64,000 nt of DNA from Microvirga sp. ACRRW (GCF_022346925.1 NZ_JAKRNJ010000003.1:186001-250000), one strand, 5' to 3'. Counted from the first letter of the stretch, positions 42,452-51,332 are shown. The notes: a model not told the origin generated them from the sequence alone. Numbers and translations are program-made.

Positions 42452-42565
42452 ACAGACGCAACCAAGCCGTTCGCGTCATCGCTGACGTTTTGGCATGCCG
42501 TATCGAACATATGCGAGAAGGGGGTAGGCCGTACCTGATCCGGGGCCGGATCCTTCCCGGTCGCA

Positions 42566-43015
42566 CTATGATCTAGCTGTGCTGCGAGCACGCTGGTATT
42601 CGCGTTCCGTCCGTGGCCAGGTGCTTCTGATGAAGGCGATAATTGCCCGGATCTCCTCGTCCGACAGCGTGCCCTCGAAAGCCGGCATGTCGCTTCGATA
42701 TCCGGGCACAAATGCCCCCAAACCCTTCTTCGTGATCGTAAATAGCTCCGCATCACTGTGGTGCCAGGTGTGCCCACTTGCATCATGCGGCGGTGCGGGC
42801 ATGCGTCCGTCGGACAGTGGCTCCTGCCAATTCGGTTGGCCTTCAAGTTTCGCACCATGACAGGACGCGCAGCGTTCGGCGTAAAGCCGGGTGCCCAACT
42901 TGATTTGGTCCGGGTCAATCTGATCCGAAGATCGTCCGCCACCGAGCCAGCCGAATGCAGCTGCCGCGACAACGCCGGCGATCAAGAGACCTCCCAACAC
43001 CGCCCGCTTTCTCAT
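42566..43015 (-). CDS. Membrane-anchored c-type cytochrome
   Basis: The 149-residue product has an N-terminal anchor (AVLGGLLIAGVVAAAAFGWL), one haem motif ERCASCHGAKLEGQ and a distal Met probably in RSDMPAFEG. SDEEIRAIIAFIRSTWP is the usual C-terminal helix. It is of class I type and may act as an electron carrier near copper enzymes. It lies downstream of cusA on the same strand (147 bp gap). Confidence 0.88.
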   Translation of the reverse strand: MRKRAVLGGLLIAGVVAAAAFGWLGGGRSSDQIDPDQIKLGTRLYAERCASCHGAKLEGQPNWQEPLSDGRMPAPPHDASGHTWHHSDAELFTITKKGLGAFVPGYRSDMPAFEGTLSDEEIRAIIAFIRSTWPRTEREYQRARSTARS

Positions 43016-43162
43016 CTCCAAAATTCCTGGATTCGAGTGGCCCGGTGCCGCCGTGCACTGGCTCCATCATGCTCATCATGGATATGAAGCCACTTTGCTG
43101 CATTCCATGCGGATTGGCTTGGTACTGGATTGGAGACGAAGATCGGCGGCACCGTTTCACCC

Positions 43163-46100
43163 TTATTCCACTGCACGCGACCATGCTGGTGTAGACTTCT
43201 GGCCTTTGACATCCGGGATCCCGTCGACAACGCTGACGGTGTAAGGCAGGCGGTAACCCTTGATCAGCGCGTAAATGGCCGGGATGACCACGAGCGTCAG
43301 CACGGTCGAGGAAATCATGCCGCCGATCATCGGCACGGCGATGCGCTGCATGATCTCGGATCCGGTTCCGCTGCTCCACAGGATCGGAACCAAGCCTGCT
43401 ATGATGGCGATCACCGTCATCATCTTGGGCCGTACACGCTCCACTGCGCCGATCATGATCGACGCGTAAAGGTCAGCCCGAGTGAATGGGCGGCCTTGGT
43501 GCTCCCGCTCCGCCTGAACTTCCTGACGTGCGTGATCGAGGTAGATCAGCATGATGACGCCAGTCTCGGCAGCGACGCCGGCAAGCGCAATGAATCCGAC
43601 GGCGACGGCAACCGACATGTTGAAGCCGAGCCACCACATCAGCCAGATGCCGCCCACCAACGCGAACGGCAATGACAGCATGACGATGAGCGTTTCTGTC
43701 AGCGTCTTGAAGTTGAGGTAGAGCAGCAGGAAGATGATCAGCAACGTGAGTGGTACAACGGTCATGAGGCGGGCCTTGGCGCGTTCAAGGTACTCGAACT
43801 GCCCGCTCCATTGGGCATAGTAGCCCGGTGGGAACGTGACCTCGTTCGCAACCGCCTGCCGCGCCTCGGCGACGTAGCCGCCGAGATCGCGTCCGGTGAT
43901 GTCAACAAAGATGTAGACCGCGAGTTGGCCGTTCTCCGTGCGGATCGAGGTCGCGCCGCGGGTGAGCTTGACGCTCGCGACTTCGCCCAGGGGCACGGCG
44001 CCTCCGTTTGGCATCGGCACCTGCACTTCGGTGGCGATGGCCTGCGGGTTCGAGCGCAGCTCGCGCGGATAGCGCACGTTGACGCTATAGCGCTCGCGGC
44101 CCTCGACCGTGTTGGTCACCATTTCGCCGCCGAGAGCCGTAGCGATCACATCCTGCACGTCGCCGACGGTCAGGCCATAGCGTCCGAGCGCCATCCGGTC
44201 CGGCACGATGTCGAGGAAGTAGCCTCCGATCACCCGTTCGGCATAGGCGCTCGATGTGCCGGGTACCGCCTTGACCACAGCCTCGACCTGGCGCGCGATC
44301 TGCTCCATCTCCGCGAGGTCGGTACCGAACACCTTGATGCCGACAGGCGTGCGGATGCCCGTCGAGAGCATGTCGATGCGCGCCTGGATCGGCATCGTCC
44401 AGGCATTCGACACACCCGGGAACTGTAGCGCCTTGTCCATCTCGGCCTTGAGGCTGTCGATGGTCATGCCAGGCCGCCACTCGCTCTTCGGCTTTAGGGT
44501 GATGATTGTCTCGAACATCTCCGTCGGCGCCGGATCGGTGGCGGTCAGCGCCCGTCCCGCCTTGCCGTAGACGGAAGCGACCTCCGGAAAGGACTTGATG
44601 ATCCGGTCCTGGGTTTGCATGAGTTCGGCCGCCTTGGTGATGGACAGGCCCGGCAAGGTGGTGGGCATGTACATCAACGTGCCCTCGTTCAGGGCCGGCA
44701 TGAACTCGGAGCCGAGCTGGCGGGCCGGCCAGACCGTCACGCCGAGCGCCACGAGAGCGAGCACGATGGTGAGGCCTTTGGCCTTGAGCACGCCCTGGAT
44801 CACGGGCCTGTAGATCCAGATCAGGAACCGATTGATCGGGTTGCGGTGCTCCGGGACGATCCGCCCGCGCACGAAAAGTACCATCAGTGCGGGGACCAGC
44901 GTCACGGACAGGACGGCCGCCGCCGCCATCGCGAAGGTCTTGGTGAAGGCGAGCGGACCAAACAGGCGTCCCTCCTGCGCCTCCAGCGTGAAGATCGGCA
45001 GGAACGAGACCGTGATGATCAACAGGCTGAAGAACAGTGCGGGCCCAACCTCGCTCGCTGCCTTGATCAGGATTTCGACACGTGGCTGGTCCGGCGGCGC
45101 CCGCTCCAGGTGCTTGTGGGCGTTCTCGATCATCACGATGGCGGCATCGATCATCGCGCCGACCGCGATGGCGATGCCGCCCAGGCTCATGATGTTGGAC
45201 CCAAGCCCGAGGAGCTTCATGGCGCCAAACGCCATCAGGATGCCGACGGGGAGCATAAGGATGGCAACCAGGGCGCTGCGCAGGTGAAGCAGGAACACGA
45301 CGCAGACGAGCGCAACGATGACGCTCTCCTCGATGAGCGTGCCCTTGAGCGTCTCGATGGCGGCCTCGATCAGTTGCGAGCGGTCGTAGACGGGAACGAT
45401 CTCTGTACCTTTCGGCAAACTCGAAGCGACCTCGGTCAGCCGCGCCTTCACGCTCTCGATCACATTGAGCGCGTTGGCTCCGAACCGTTGCAGGACGATG
45501 CCGCTTGCGACCTCGCCTTCGCCGTTGAGCTCGGTGATGCCGCGCCGCTCGTCGGGCCCGATTTCGACACGCGCGACGTCACCAAGGCGGAGCGGTGTGC
45601 CGGCGTCCGTCTTCAGGACGATGCTTTCGATGTCCTGGACGCTTTTCAGATAGCCACGGCCACGGACCATGAACTCGAACTCGGAGAGTTCAACCGTGCG
45701 ACCGCCGACATCGGCGTTGCTGGTACGGATCGCCTCCCGCAAGGCCGGGAGCGAGATGCCCTGGGCACGCAGCCGCCGCGGATCGACGATGACATTGTAC
45801 TGCTTGACGAAGCCGCCGACGCTCGCGACCTCCGCGACGCCTTCGCCCTTTGCGGCCGCGAACCGGACCACCCAGTCCTGAAGCGACCGCAACTCGGCCA
45901 AGGTCATGTTCTTGGCCATCACGGCATACTGGTAGACCCAGCCCACGCCCGTGGCGTCCGGGCCCAGGCTGGGGGTGACTCCGACGGGCAAACGCCGTGC
46001 GGCCGCGTTCAGGTACTCCAGCACCCGCGAGCGGGCCCAGTATGCGTCGGTGCCGTCCTCGAAGATGATGTAGACGAACGAGACGCCGAAGAACGAGAAG

Positions 46101-46351
46101 CCCCGCACCACTTTCGATTGCGGCACCGTCAGCATGGCCGTGGTGAGCGGATAGGTGACCTGATCCTCCACGACCTGCGGGGCTTGGCCCGGATACTCCG
46201 TGTAGACGATGACCTGCACGTCCGAGAGGTCGGGAATGGCGTCGAGCGGCAGGCTGCGCAGGGAGTACAGCCCCGCCGCGACGGCGAACACCGTTCCGAT
46301 CAGCACGAGCGTGAGGTTGCGGGATGACCACGCGATGAGGCGGGCGATCAT
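43163..46351 (-). CDS. cusA: CusA-type Cu(I)/Ag(I) RND efflux pump
   Basis: The 1062-residue HME-RND transporter has 12 TM segments and two large periplasmic loops. The three-Met copper site of CusA is kept in LMYMPTT, TEMFET and RIDMLSTG. The proton-relay region of TM4 is VGAMIDAAIVMIEN. It expels Cu(I) or Ag(I) from the periplasm or cytoplasm through an outer-membrane partner. It overlaps cusB by 4 nt (ATGA). No cusC outer-membrane gene is present here. Confidence 0.92.
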   Translation of the reverse strand: MIARLIAWSSRNLTLVLIGTVFAVAAGLYSLRSLPLDAIPDLSDVQVIVYTEYPGQAPQVVEDQVTYPLTTAMLTVPQSKVVRGFSFFGVSFVYIIFEDGTDAYWARSRVLEYLNAAARRLPVGVTPSLGPDATGVGWVYQYAVMAKNMTLAELRSLQDWVVRFAAAKGEGVAEVASVGGFVKQYNVIVDPRRLRAQGISLPALREAIRTSNADVGGRTVELSEFEFMVRGRGYLKSVQDIESIVLKTDAGTPLRLGDVARVEIGPDERRGITELNGEGEVASGIVLQRFGANALNVIESVKARLTEVASSLPKGTEIVPVYDRSQLIEAAIETLKGTLIEESVIVALVCVVFLLHLRSALVAILMLPVGILMAFGAMKLLGLGSNIMSLGGIAIAVGAMIDAAIVMIENAHKHLERAPPDQPRVEILIKAASEVGPALFFSLLIITVSFLPIFTLEAQEGRLFGPLAFTKTFAMAAAAVLSVTLVPALMVLFVRGRIVPEHRNPINRFLIWIYRPVIQGVLKAKGLTIVLALVALGVTVWPARQLGSEFMPALNEGTLMYMPTTLPGLSITKAAELMQTQDRIIKSFPEVASVYGKAGRALTATDPAPTEMFETIITLKPKSEWRPGMTIDSLKAEMDKALQFPGVSNAWTMPIQARIDMLSTGIRTPVGIKVFGTDLAEMEQIARQVEAVVKAVPGTSSAYAERVIGGYFLDIVPDRMALGRYGLTVGDVQDVIATALGGEMVTNTVEGRERYSVNVRYPRELRSNPQAIATEVQVPMPNGGAVPLGEVASVKLTRGATSIRTENGQLAVYIFVDITGRDLGGYVAEARQAVANEVTFPPGYYAQWSGQFEYLERAKARLMTVVPLTLLIIFLLLYLNFKTLTETLIVMLSLPFALVGGIWLMWWLGFNMSVAVAVGFIALAGVAAETGVIMLIYLDHARQEVQAEREHQGRPFTRADLYASIMIGAVERVRPKMMTVIAIIAGLVPILWSSGTGSEIMQRIAVPMIGGMISSTVLTLVVIPAIYALIKGYRLPYTVSVVDGIPDVKGQKSTPAWSRAVE

Positions 46352-47877
46352 TGGACTTTCTCCTCAGTCGGAGCCGTCATGCTGTGGAGTGCGGCCTTCA
46401 GGTTGCTTTCGGCGTCGATGAGGAAATTGGCCGACACGACCACCCGATCGCCCGCCGCCACGCCCTCGCGGATCTCGACATAGCCGTTTCCGCTGGCACC
46501 CACCCTGACTTGGCGGGGCTCGAAGCGGCCCTCGCCCTTGTCGACGATCACGACCTGGCGCGTCCCGGTATCGATCAGCGCGCTGTCGGGCACGGCCACA
46601 ACAGGGTTGGCGGCGCCGGACGCGATCTCGACGTCGGCGTACATGTCGGGGAGCAGGAGACCATCCGGGTTTGGGATTTCGATCCGAACCCGGGCCGTTC
46701 GGGTTTGCAGGTTCACCTGCGGATAGATCAAGCTGATCTTGCCGGAGAAGGTTTGGCCCGGCAGGCTGCGCACCCGGATCGTGACGGCCTGCCCAAGACG
46801 CACAGCCCCCAGATCATGCTCCGGCACGTCCGCGAGCACCCAGAGGATTGAGAGGTCGGCAATCCGGAACAGGACGTCCCCCGGCATGGCCCGCATTCCG
46901 TCCGTCGCATTACGCTCCAGGACGAGGCCGTCCCGTGGAGCCGACCAGGTGATCGTGGTCGGCACCTTGCGCCCACGTTCGATCTCGGTCAGCGCCTCGG
47001 GTGGAACGTCGAGGTTCTCGAGACGTCGGCGGGCTCCTTCGAGAACCGCAGCACGGCCGGCGGCTCCACTTCCGTCGTTGAGGACGCTCAAATACTGGGC
47101 GCTGGCAGCGGAGATCTCCGGCGAGTAGAGCCGCAGGAGAGGCTGACCCGCGCGTACCCGCTCGCCCGTCGTAACGTTCTCGACCTTCTCAATGAAGCCC
47201 TCGGTGCGCAGGGAGATGACGGCCACGCGGCGCTCGTCGAGCTTGAGCGTGCCGGGGGCCCGGACCGGACGGGTGACGACACGGCGCTCTGCCGGCTCTG
47301 ACCGGACCCCGGTGCGCTGGAGCCTGCCGGGCGAGACCGTGACGGTCGAACCATCCTCCGCCTCGCCCTCATAGACGGGCAGGTAATCCATTCCCATCGA
47401 GTCTTTCTTAGGGGTCGGCGAGGTATCCGGCAAACCCATGGGATTGCGGTAGTAGAGAAGCCTCTTCCCACCCTCCTGATTGGCTGCACTGGGAGCGGTT
47501 GGCGTGTCCTTGGGCTTGTCCTCGAAGCTCACGTCCTCGCTGGCCCGCACGGCGACGTAATCCCGGCCATCCTCCGTCCTCGTCGGTTCGGCGGAGTAGA
47601 AGGGCTTGCCGTCGGGGTCCCGGTAATAGGCGATCGAGCCGTTCGCTGCGGGGGAGGAACCGTTATTTCCCGGGACGGAAACAAGCCAGCTCGGGAGCGC
47701 AATGCCGCCCGGCAGGGAGAGGTCGCCCTGGCCCGCACGGAGGCCAAGCCAGATGCCGGCTCCAAGAGCCAGGAGTACCAAGGCAGCGGTCCGAATGCGC
47801 CTGGAGGTCTGCGGGCGGTCCAAGGGCCGGCGCTCGGATGGCTCGACGTTGTGGGATGGGGTCATCCGATCCATCAT
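46348..47877 (-). CDS. cusB: CusB-type periplasmic adaptor with two heavy-metal-binding N-domains
   Basis: The 509-residue adaptor has an N-terminal anchor (TAALVLLALGAGIWLGL). Two consecutive YHS-like heavy-metal domains follow: a degenerate one (IAYYRDPDGKPFYSAEP) and an intact one (LLYYRNPMGLPD, then DSMGMDYLPVYEG). The barrel-sandwich/hairpin regions of membrane fusion proteins come after. The start ATG at 47877 overlaps the FixH-like stop (ATGA). The doubled N-domain is more than the single copy usual in CusB proteins. It works with CusA, next in the operon. Confidence 0.9.
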   Translation of the reverse strand: MMDRMTPSHNVEPSERRPLDRPQTSRRIRTAALVLLALGAGIWLGLRAGQGDLSLPGGIALPSWLVSVPGNNGSSPAANGSIAYYRDPDGKPFYSAEPTRTEDGRDYVAVRASEDVSFEDKPKDTPTAPSAANQEGGKRLLYYRNPMGLPDTSPTPKKDSMGMDYLPVYEGEAEDGSTVTVSPGRLQRTGVRSEPAERRVVTRPVRAPGTLKLDERRVAVISLRTEGFIEKVENVTTGERVRAGQPLLRLYSPEISAASAQYLSVLNDGSGAAGRAAVLEGARRRLENLDVPPEALTEIERGRKVPTTITWSAPRDGLVLERNATDGMRAMPGDVLFRIADLSILWVLADVPEHDLGAVRLGQAVTIRVRSLPGQTFSGKISLIYPQVNLQTRTARVRIEIPNPDGLLLPDMYADVEIASGAANPVVAVPDSALIDTGTRQVVIVDKGEGRFEPRQVRVGASGNGYVEIREGVAAGDRVVVSANFLIDAESNLKAALHSMTAPTEEKVQ

Positions 47878-48386
47878 GGCACCGCCTTGAGCACAAGCCG
47901 GCTCTGAACCGTGCCGCTTTTGCCCTGCATCTTCGCGGCCAATGAAAGTTGCCAACCGCCCTCCATCGTCAGGTTGGTCTTGAACCGATAAATCCCGGGC
48001 TCGGGCGAGGGCATCAAATCGATGGGTGCTGTCATCGTGGGCATGCCGTCCGGCGTCATGTCGATCCGTCGCGCGAAAATCACCGCTCCCGGGACAGGCT
48101 TTCCGGAGCGCTTGTCGGTGAGGCGCACGTCCACCATTGCCTCACCCTGCTTGATCTCACTTTGGACGAGCTCGAAGGCATGGTCTTTGAGAGCAGCGGT
48201 CGAAACCGGGGGTAGCGTGGCGGGGCTTGCCAGTCCCCATCCTGCCGCTGCCTTCGCCCATGAGGCTGGGCTCCAACCTGATTGGACCGCCCAGTCTGTT
48301 GTCGTGAGGCCGACCACGGCTGCGCCGATCAGGACAAGTCCCGCGAAGGCCGCCGCGCGGGCACGGCCTTTGGTGAAGGTAAACAT
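47874..48386 (-). CDS. FixH/YtkA-like membrane-anchored protein
   Basis: The 170-residue product has an N-terminal TM (AAAFAGLVLIGAAVVGLTT) and a C-terminal Ig-like FixH/YtkA domain (VDVRLTDKRSGKPVPGAVIFARRIDM; MEGGWQLSLAAKM). FixH proteins are linked with copper supply to cbb3 oxidases. It is the first gene of fixH-cusB-cusA. A role as periplasmic copper-binding helper is inferred. Confidence 0.75.
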   Translation of the reverse strand: MFTFTKGRARAAAFAGLVLIGAAVVGLTTTDWAVQSGWSPASWAKAAAGWGLASPATLPPVSTAALKDHAFELVQSEIKQGEAMVDVRLTDKRSGKPVPGAVIFARRIDMTPDGMPTMTAPIDLMPSPEPGIYRFKTNLTMEGGWQLSLAAKMQGKSGTVQSRLVLKAVP

Positions 48387-48512
48387 CTGTCTGCAACCTA
48401 GTCATGTGCATTGAGAACATCGCGGGTTCGGCAGGCCGACACCGTACGATGCAAGATCCGCCGCGCGACGCGCGGTCACGTGGATGTGGCGCTGGTCCGG
48501 ACCAGCGCAGGA
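48387..48512. other. Intergenic region upstream of fixH-cusBA
   Basis: About 125 bp presumably carrying the promoter of the minus-strand fixH-cusB-cusA operon. No MerR-type palindrome like those of copZ and copA was found here. Confidence 0.35.
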
Positions 48513-48857
48513 CTAGGCTTTGGGAGGATGGTCCGGAGGCGGCGCCGGCAGGCCGTCGACAAGTCGCGCCAAGTAGGGAACGTGCTGCGCTACGTGCGCG
48601 GCACGGACCAGCACCGAGCCGGCCATCGGTACGCTCTGGGAGCACTTGGCAACGCAGAGCACGGCGAAGGGGCAGGCTTTGATGTCGTTGCAGTCAGGCG
48701 GCTGCTGGTCACAACAGGACATGTCGTCAGCCATTGTGACCATCGGTGCGGAATCCTTGAGCCCAGCGCCTGCCGACGCGGCGGATGCACCGCTGACGAC
48801 AAGGCTCACGACCGCAAGGATCGCGAGAAACCGGGAAAGGGCTGACCAGAGTGACAT
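48513..48857 (-). CDS. Small exported Cys-rich protein (paralogue of the 37.2-kb gene)
   Basis: The 114-residue product has a signal peptide (FLAILAVVSLVVSGASAASA) and a Cys region DDMSCCDQQPPDCND, KACPFAVLCVAKCSQSVPM. It ends PAPPPDHPPKA. It shares layout and the ACPxAxLC core with the gene at 37248-37631. It lies upstream of fixH-cusBA on the same strand and may be the first gene of that unit. The function is unknown; copper binding is likely from composition. Confidence 0.65.
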   Translation of the reverse strand: MSLWSALSRFLAILAVVSLVVSGASAASAGAGLKDSAPMVTMADDMSCCDQQPPDCNDIKACPFAVLCVAKCSQSVPMAGSVLVRAAHVAQHVPYLARLVDGLPAPPPDHPPKA

Positions 48858-48974
48858 GCCTTAAAGTTTCACAAGTTGGCGAATTTTAATAGGCGTTTCA
48901 GATCACGTGCTCGTCACATGGGCTGACCTTCCCCGAAGACGGCCATCCAGAGCTGCCCTCGCGGCTAGGCTTCA

Positions 48975-49181
48975 TCAATGGGCCCGCTTCAGGCTTTTGG
49001 TGCAGGGTACCAGTCTGGGAGGTCCCGAGCGGTCTTCCCCTAGGGGAGTACTGCCCCCTTGTTTCCCGTCCAGCTTTTCGAGCGCGCGGAGGAGATCGTC
49101 GGCCACATCCATGTGACCTTCCGCGCAGGCCTGCTTCAGAGCGGCCAGGATTGTCTCACTGAGGGGGCGGTAGGCCGACAT
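48975..49181 (-). CDS. Small conserved-looking protein downstream of a CueR-type promoter
   Basis: The 68-residue product has a helical N-terminus (RPLSETILAALKQACAEGHMDVADDLLRALEKL) resembling short alphaproteobacterial helical proteins, and a polar tail. A CueR-type promoter lies 115-145 bp upstream. A second minus-strand frame (49136-49261) starts MCGCSTS like copZ but ends after 41 residues, so the copZ beginning appears duplicated and lost here. Confidence 0.45.
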   Translation of the reverse strand: MSAYRPLSETILAALKQACAEGHMDVADDLLRALEKLDGKQGGSTPLGEDRSGPPRLVPCTKSLKRAH

Positions 49182-49295
49182 GTCTCATCCTCATCGCGGG
49201 AGCCGTACGGCGGGGCGAGCACGAGGTTCTCCTGCGCTTGGGAAGTGCTGCATCCGCACATGATGTGAACTCCAATTGGCCTTGACGATGCCGGA

Positions 49296-49326
49296 ACTCT
49301 GCGCCTTGCCACGATGGCAAGGTCAA
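49296..49326 (-). promoter_or_regulatory. CueR-type copper promoter A
   Basis: On the minus strand TTGACC (49321-49326) and CAGAGT (49296-49301) are 19 bp apart. CCTTGCC/GGCAAGG arms form a palindrome at 49304-49322. The layout is that of CueR/CopR-activated copper promoters and matches sites B (51333) and C (60274). Confidence 0.75.
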
Positions 49327-49418
49327 GAGGCGTTTCCCGAATCCGGTGTCATCATCGGGGCATGCCGGGGAACCGAACGATCAGTGCACCGTTGGCGCGT
49401 TGACCTCTTTGGGATGCA

Positions 49419-49901
49419 GTGACCTCTCTGCTTCGCGTGGTGATCGGCCGCTTGATGGTCGCCTTCGGCCTCGGGAGTGCCCCGCTTTCCGCGTCCGCTC
49501 AAATGATGGCGTGTGGCCCTGGGATCTCTACCCAGGAGGCGCATGCCATGCATGCGAGCAGCAGCCAACCTGACCATCGGCACGGTGCCTCATCCAAGCC
49601 CCACGCTATGGGTAAAGTCTGCTGCCATCCCGGGTGCAACATGGCGATGACCCATTGCCTGGAGCAGGGCGGCAAGCATGTGGAGCCCGGCCATTTCCGC
49701 CTCATGATGGCCTGTGCCGAGATCTGCCGGACCTCCGCCCACTTCATGCTGATCGGCACGCCTCACCACAAGCACACCTGCCGCGAATGCGCGGAAATCT
49801 GCGAGGAATGTGCCCAGTCCTGTGAACAGGTCGGCGACATGCAGGATTGCGTCGACACCTGCCGTCGTTGCGCCGAAAGCTGCCGCAGGATGGCAGCCTA
49901 A
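49419..49901 (+). CDS. Fusion of a Cys/His-rich exported leader protein with a four-helix copper-storage domain (Csp-like)
   Basis: The 160-residue product starts at GTG 49419 with a signal-peptide-like region (LMVAFGLGSAPLSASAQ) and a His/Cys stretch ending KVCCHPGCNMAM. It continues directly as the Csp/DUF326 domain (HCLEQGGKHVEPGHFRLMMA to CAESCRRMAA), which has CxxxC pairs on four helices for Cu(I). In the second locus the same two parts are separate genes (52877-53236 and 53363-53695). A deletion joining CCHPGC to the middle of the first Csp helix would explain it. It lacks the first ~25 Csp residues with their cysteines. Confidence 0.75.
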   Translation: MTSLLRVVIGRLMVAFGLGSAPLSASAQMMACGPGISTQEAHAMHASSSQPDHRHGASSKPHAMGKVCCHPGCNMAMTHCLEQGGKHVEPGHFRLMMACAEICRTSAHFMLIGTPHHKHTCRECAEICEECAQSCEQVGDMQDCVDTCRRCAESCRRMAA

Positions 49902-49927
49902 CTCCTTACCCAAAATGGAGAACTGTC

Positions 49928-50468
49928 ATGAAGATCCGTGTCCTACTCCTCGCGAGCACCGTTGCTACCATCGCCGCATCAAGCGCCATCGCCCAGCAGA
50001 GCCAGGGAAGCTCCATGGCAGGGCAGCAGCAGAACGCGATGAATTTACCCGAGGTGTGCCGCACAGCAGCTCAGGCCGGCAGCGGGGGCCAGATGATGCA
50101 GCAGATGCAAAGCATGCAGGGCAACATGTCTCAAACCATGCAGAGCGGCATGGAAGGGATGATGGCTCAAATGAATGAGACTCAGAAGGGTCTGCATGAG
50201 GCCATGATGAAGATGAATGGCCCGATGGTGACGGGCATGATGGCCAAGGACGCCGACGTCGCCTAGGTCATGCTCCATGATCCCGCACCATCAAGGTGCT
50301 ATCGACATGGCTCGGGCCGGCCTGAAAGGGGCCGATAACGCAGCGTCGAAGCAGCTCGCCGAGAAGACCATCATTGAGAACGAGAAGAGCATGAAGGAGC
50401 TGGTCGCTGTCGTTGAGAAACATGCCCAAAGCGAGAGCAAGAACGAGCCGACAGGCTCCACGAAGTAA
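49928..50468 (+). pseudogene. DUF305 copper-binding protein gene, frameshifted copy
   Basis: The 5' part (49928-50266, 112 residues) has a signal peptide and a Met-rich region and ends at TAG in DADVA. The 3' part (50277-50468) resumes at MIPHHQGAIDMARAGL with the DUF305 HHxGAIDMA motif. Compared with the intact gene at 53734-54252 there is a TTC to TAG change and one extra base before ATGATC. DUF305 proteins are ferritin-like helical copper or metal binders. A short reinitiated product cannot be excluded. Confidence 0.85.
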
Positions 50469-50556
50469 CGCAAAACGGGATGGGCGGAGTGTGAGTCAAG
50501 CTCCGCCCATGTTGGTGCTACCTTAAGGATATCTACGTCCGGTTAGACAAACACCG

Positions 50557-51030
50557 TCAGACCTGCTGTACCCCGCGATACCGGGCAAAGGTCTTCTGGC
50601 CCGCAGGCCCGAACAGGACGACATCATAGGTGTCGTTCTCGACGCCTTCGACCTCCATTCCCGGCGAGCCGACGGGCATGCCCGGAACCGCGAGGCCCTT
50701 GGCCTGCGGCTTCTCCATCAGAAGTCGCTTGATGGCATCCGCGGGGACATGGCCCTCGAGGACGTAACCGCCGACTTCCGCCGTGTGGCAGGAGGCAAGG
50801 TCCTGCGGGACGCCCAATCGCACCTTGATGCGGTTGATCTCGGAAGTCTCGATTACGTCCGCGGAGAAGCCAGCCTGGCGCAGGTGGTCGACCCAGCCGG
50901 AGCAACATCCGCAGGATGGATCCTTGGTCACGACAACTTTCGGCAGGGGCTCCTGCGCAATGGCCGCCCGGGCGACAAGGCCGACGCTTGCGGCTCCGAG
51001 GAAGGTCAGGAAACGACGGCGGTGTAGCAT
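50557..51030 (-). CDS. DUF411 metal-binding protein (CopG-like)
   Basis: The 157-residue protein has a twin-arginine-like start (HRRRFLTFLGAASVGLVARAAIA) and the DUF411 core. VTKDPSCGCCSGWVDHLRQAG holds a CxCC motif, and ASCHTAEVGGYVLEGHVP provides further Cys and His. It is periplasmic and copper-linked by context (11 bp downstream of copZ). The family includes CopG of copper clusters. Confidence 0.88.
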   Translation of the reverse strand: MLHRRRFLTFLGAASVGLVARAAIAQEPLPKVVVTKDPSCGCCSGWVDHLRQAGFSADVIETSEINRIKVRLGVPQDLASCHTAEVGGYVLEGHVPADAIKRLLMEKPQAKGLAVPGMPVGSPGMEVEGVENDTYDVVLFGPAGQKTFARYRGVQQV

Positions 51031-51041
51031 GGGAACCTCCT

Positions 51042-51299
51042 TCAGGCTTCGGTCGGGGTGTAGCCGGCCGCAGTCACGAGGGCCTTGATGGATGTCAAAT
51101 CGGTGCTGCCGCGGACCGAGACAAGTTTGGAGGCTGGGTCCGCCTCAACCTGGGTGCCCGGCAGGCCCGTCTCGATGGCCTTCCTGATCGTGCCGGCACA
51201 GTGGCCGCAGGTCATGTCCTCGACCCGCAGGGTCAGGGCATCCGAATGGCGCTCCAAGGGCTGGCTCGATTGGGACTGGTGGGTGCTGCATCCGCACAT
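51042..51299 (-). CDS. copZ: Copper chaperone with HMA domain (CopZ-like)
   Basis: The 85-residue product starts MCGCSTHQSQ, then has an HMA domain with the metal site DMTCGHCAGTIRKAIE and the usual ASKLVSVRG strand. It carries Cu(I) in the cytoplasm, or may have an extra site in the MCGC tip. It is followed by DUF411 and preceded by CueR-type promoter B. The ATG at 51299 is favoured over an upstream in-frame codon. Confidence 0.9.
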   Translation of the reverse strand: MCGCSTHQSQSSQPLERHSDALTLRVEDMTCGHCAGTIRKAIETGLPGTQVEADPASKLVSVRGSTDLTSIKALVTAAGYTPTEA

Positions 51300-51332
51300 G
51301 ATATGGTCTCCGATTCGAGTATCGATACATGC

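Noticed and set aside
43012-43230. A 72-codon minus-strand frame between cusA and the cytochrome c gene
   Set aside because: It overlaps the cusA end, has no ribosome site and no recognisable composition or family.
44615-46327. A 570-codon plus-strand open frame opposite cusA
   Set aside because: It mirrors the cusA coding frame and shows no domain or plausible start.
49136-49261. A second copZ gene starting MCGCSTS
   Set aside because: The frame ends after 41 residues and lacks the MxCxxC metal site; only promoter and first codons resemble copZ.
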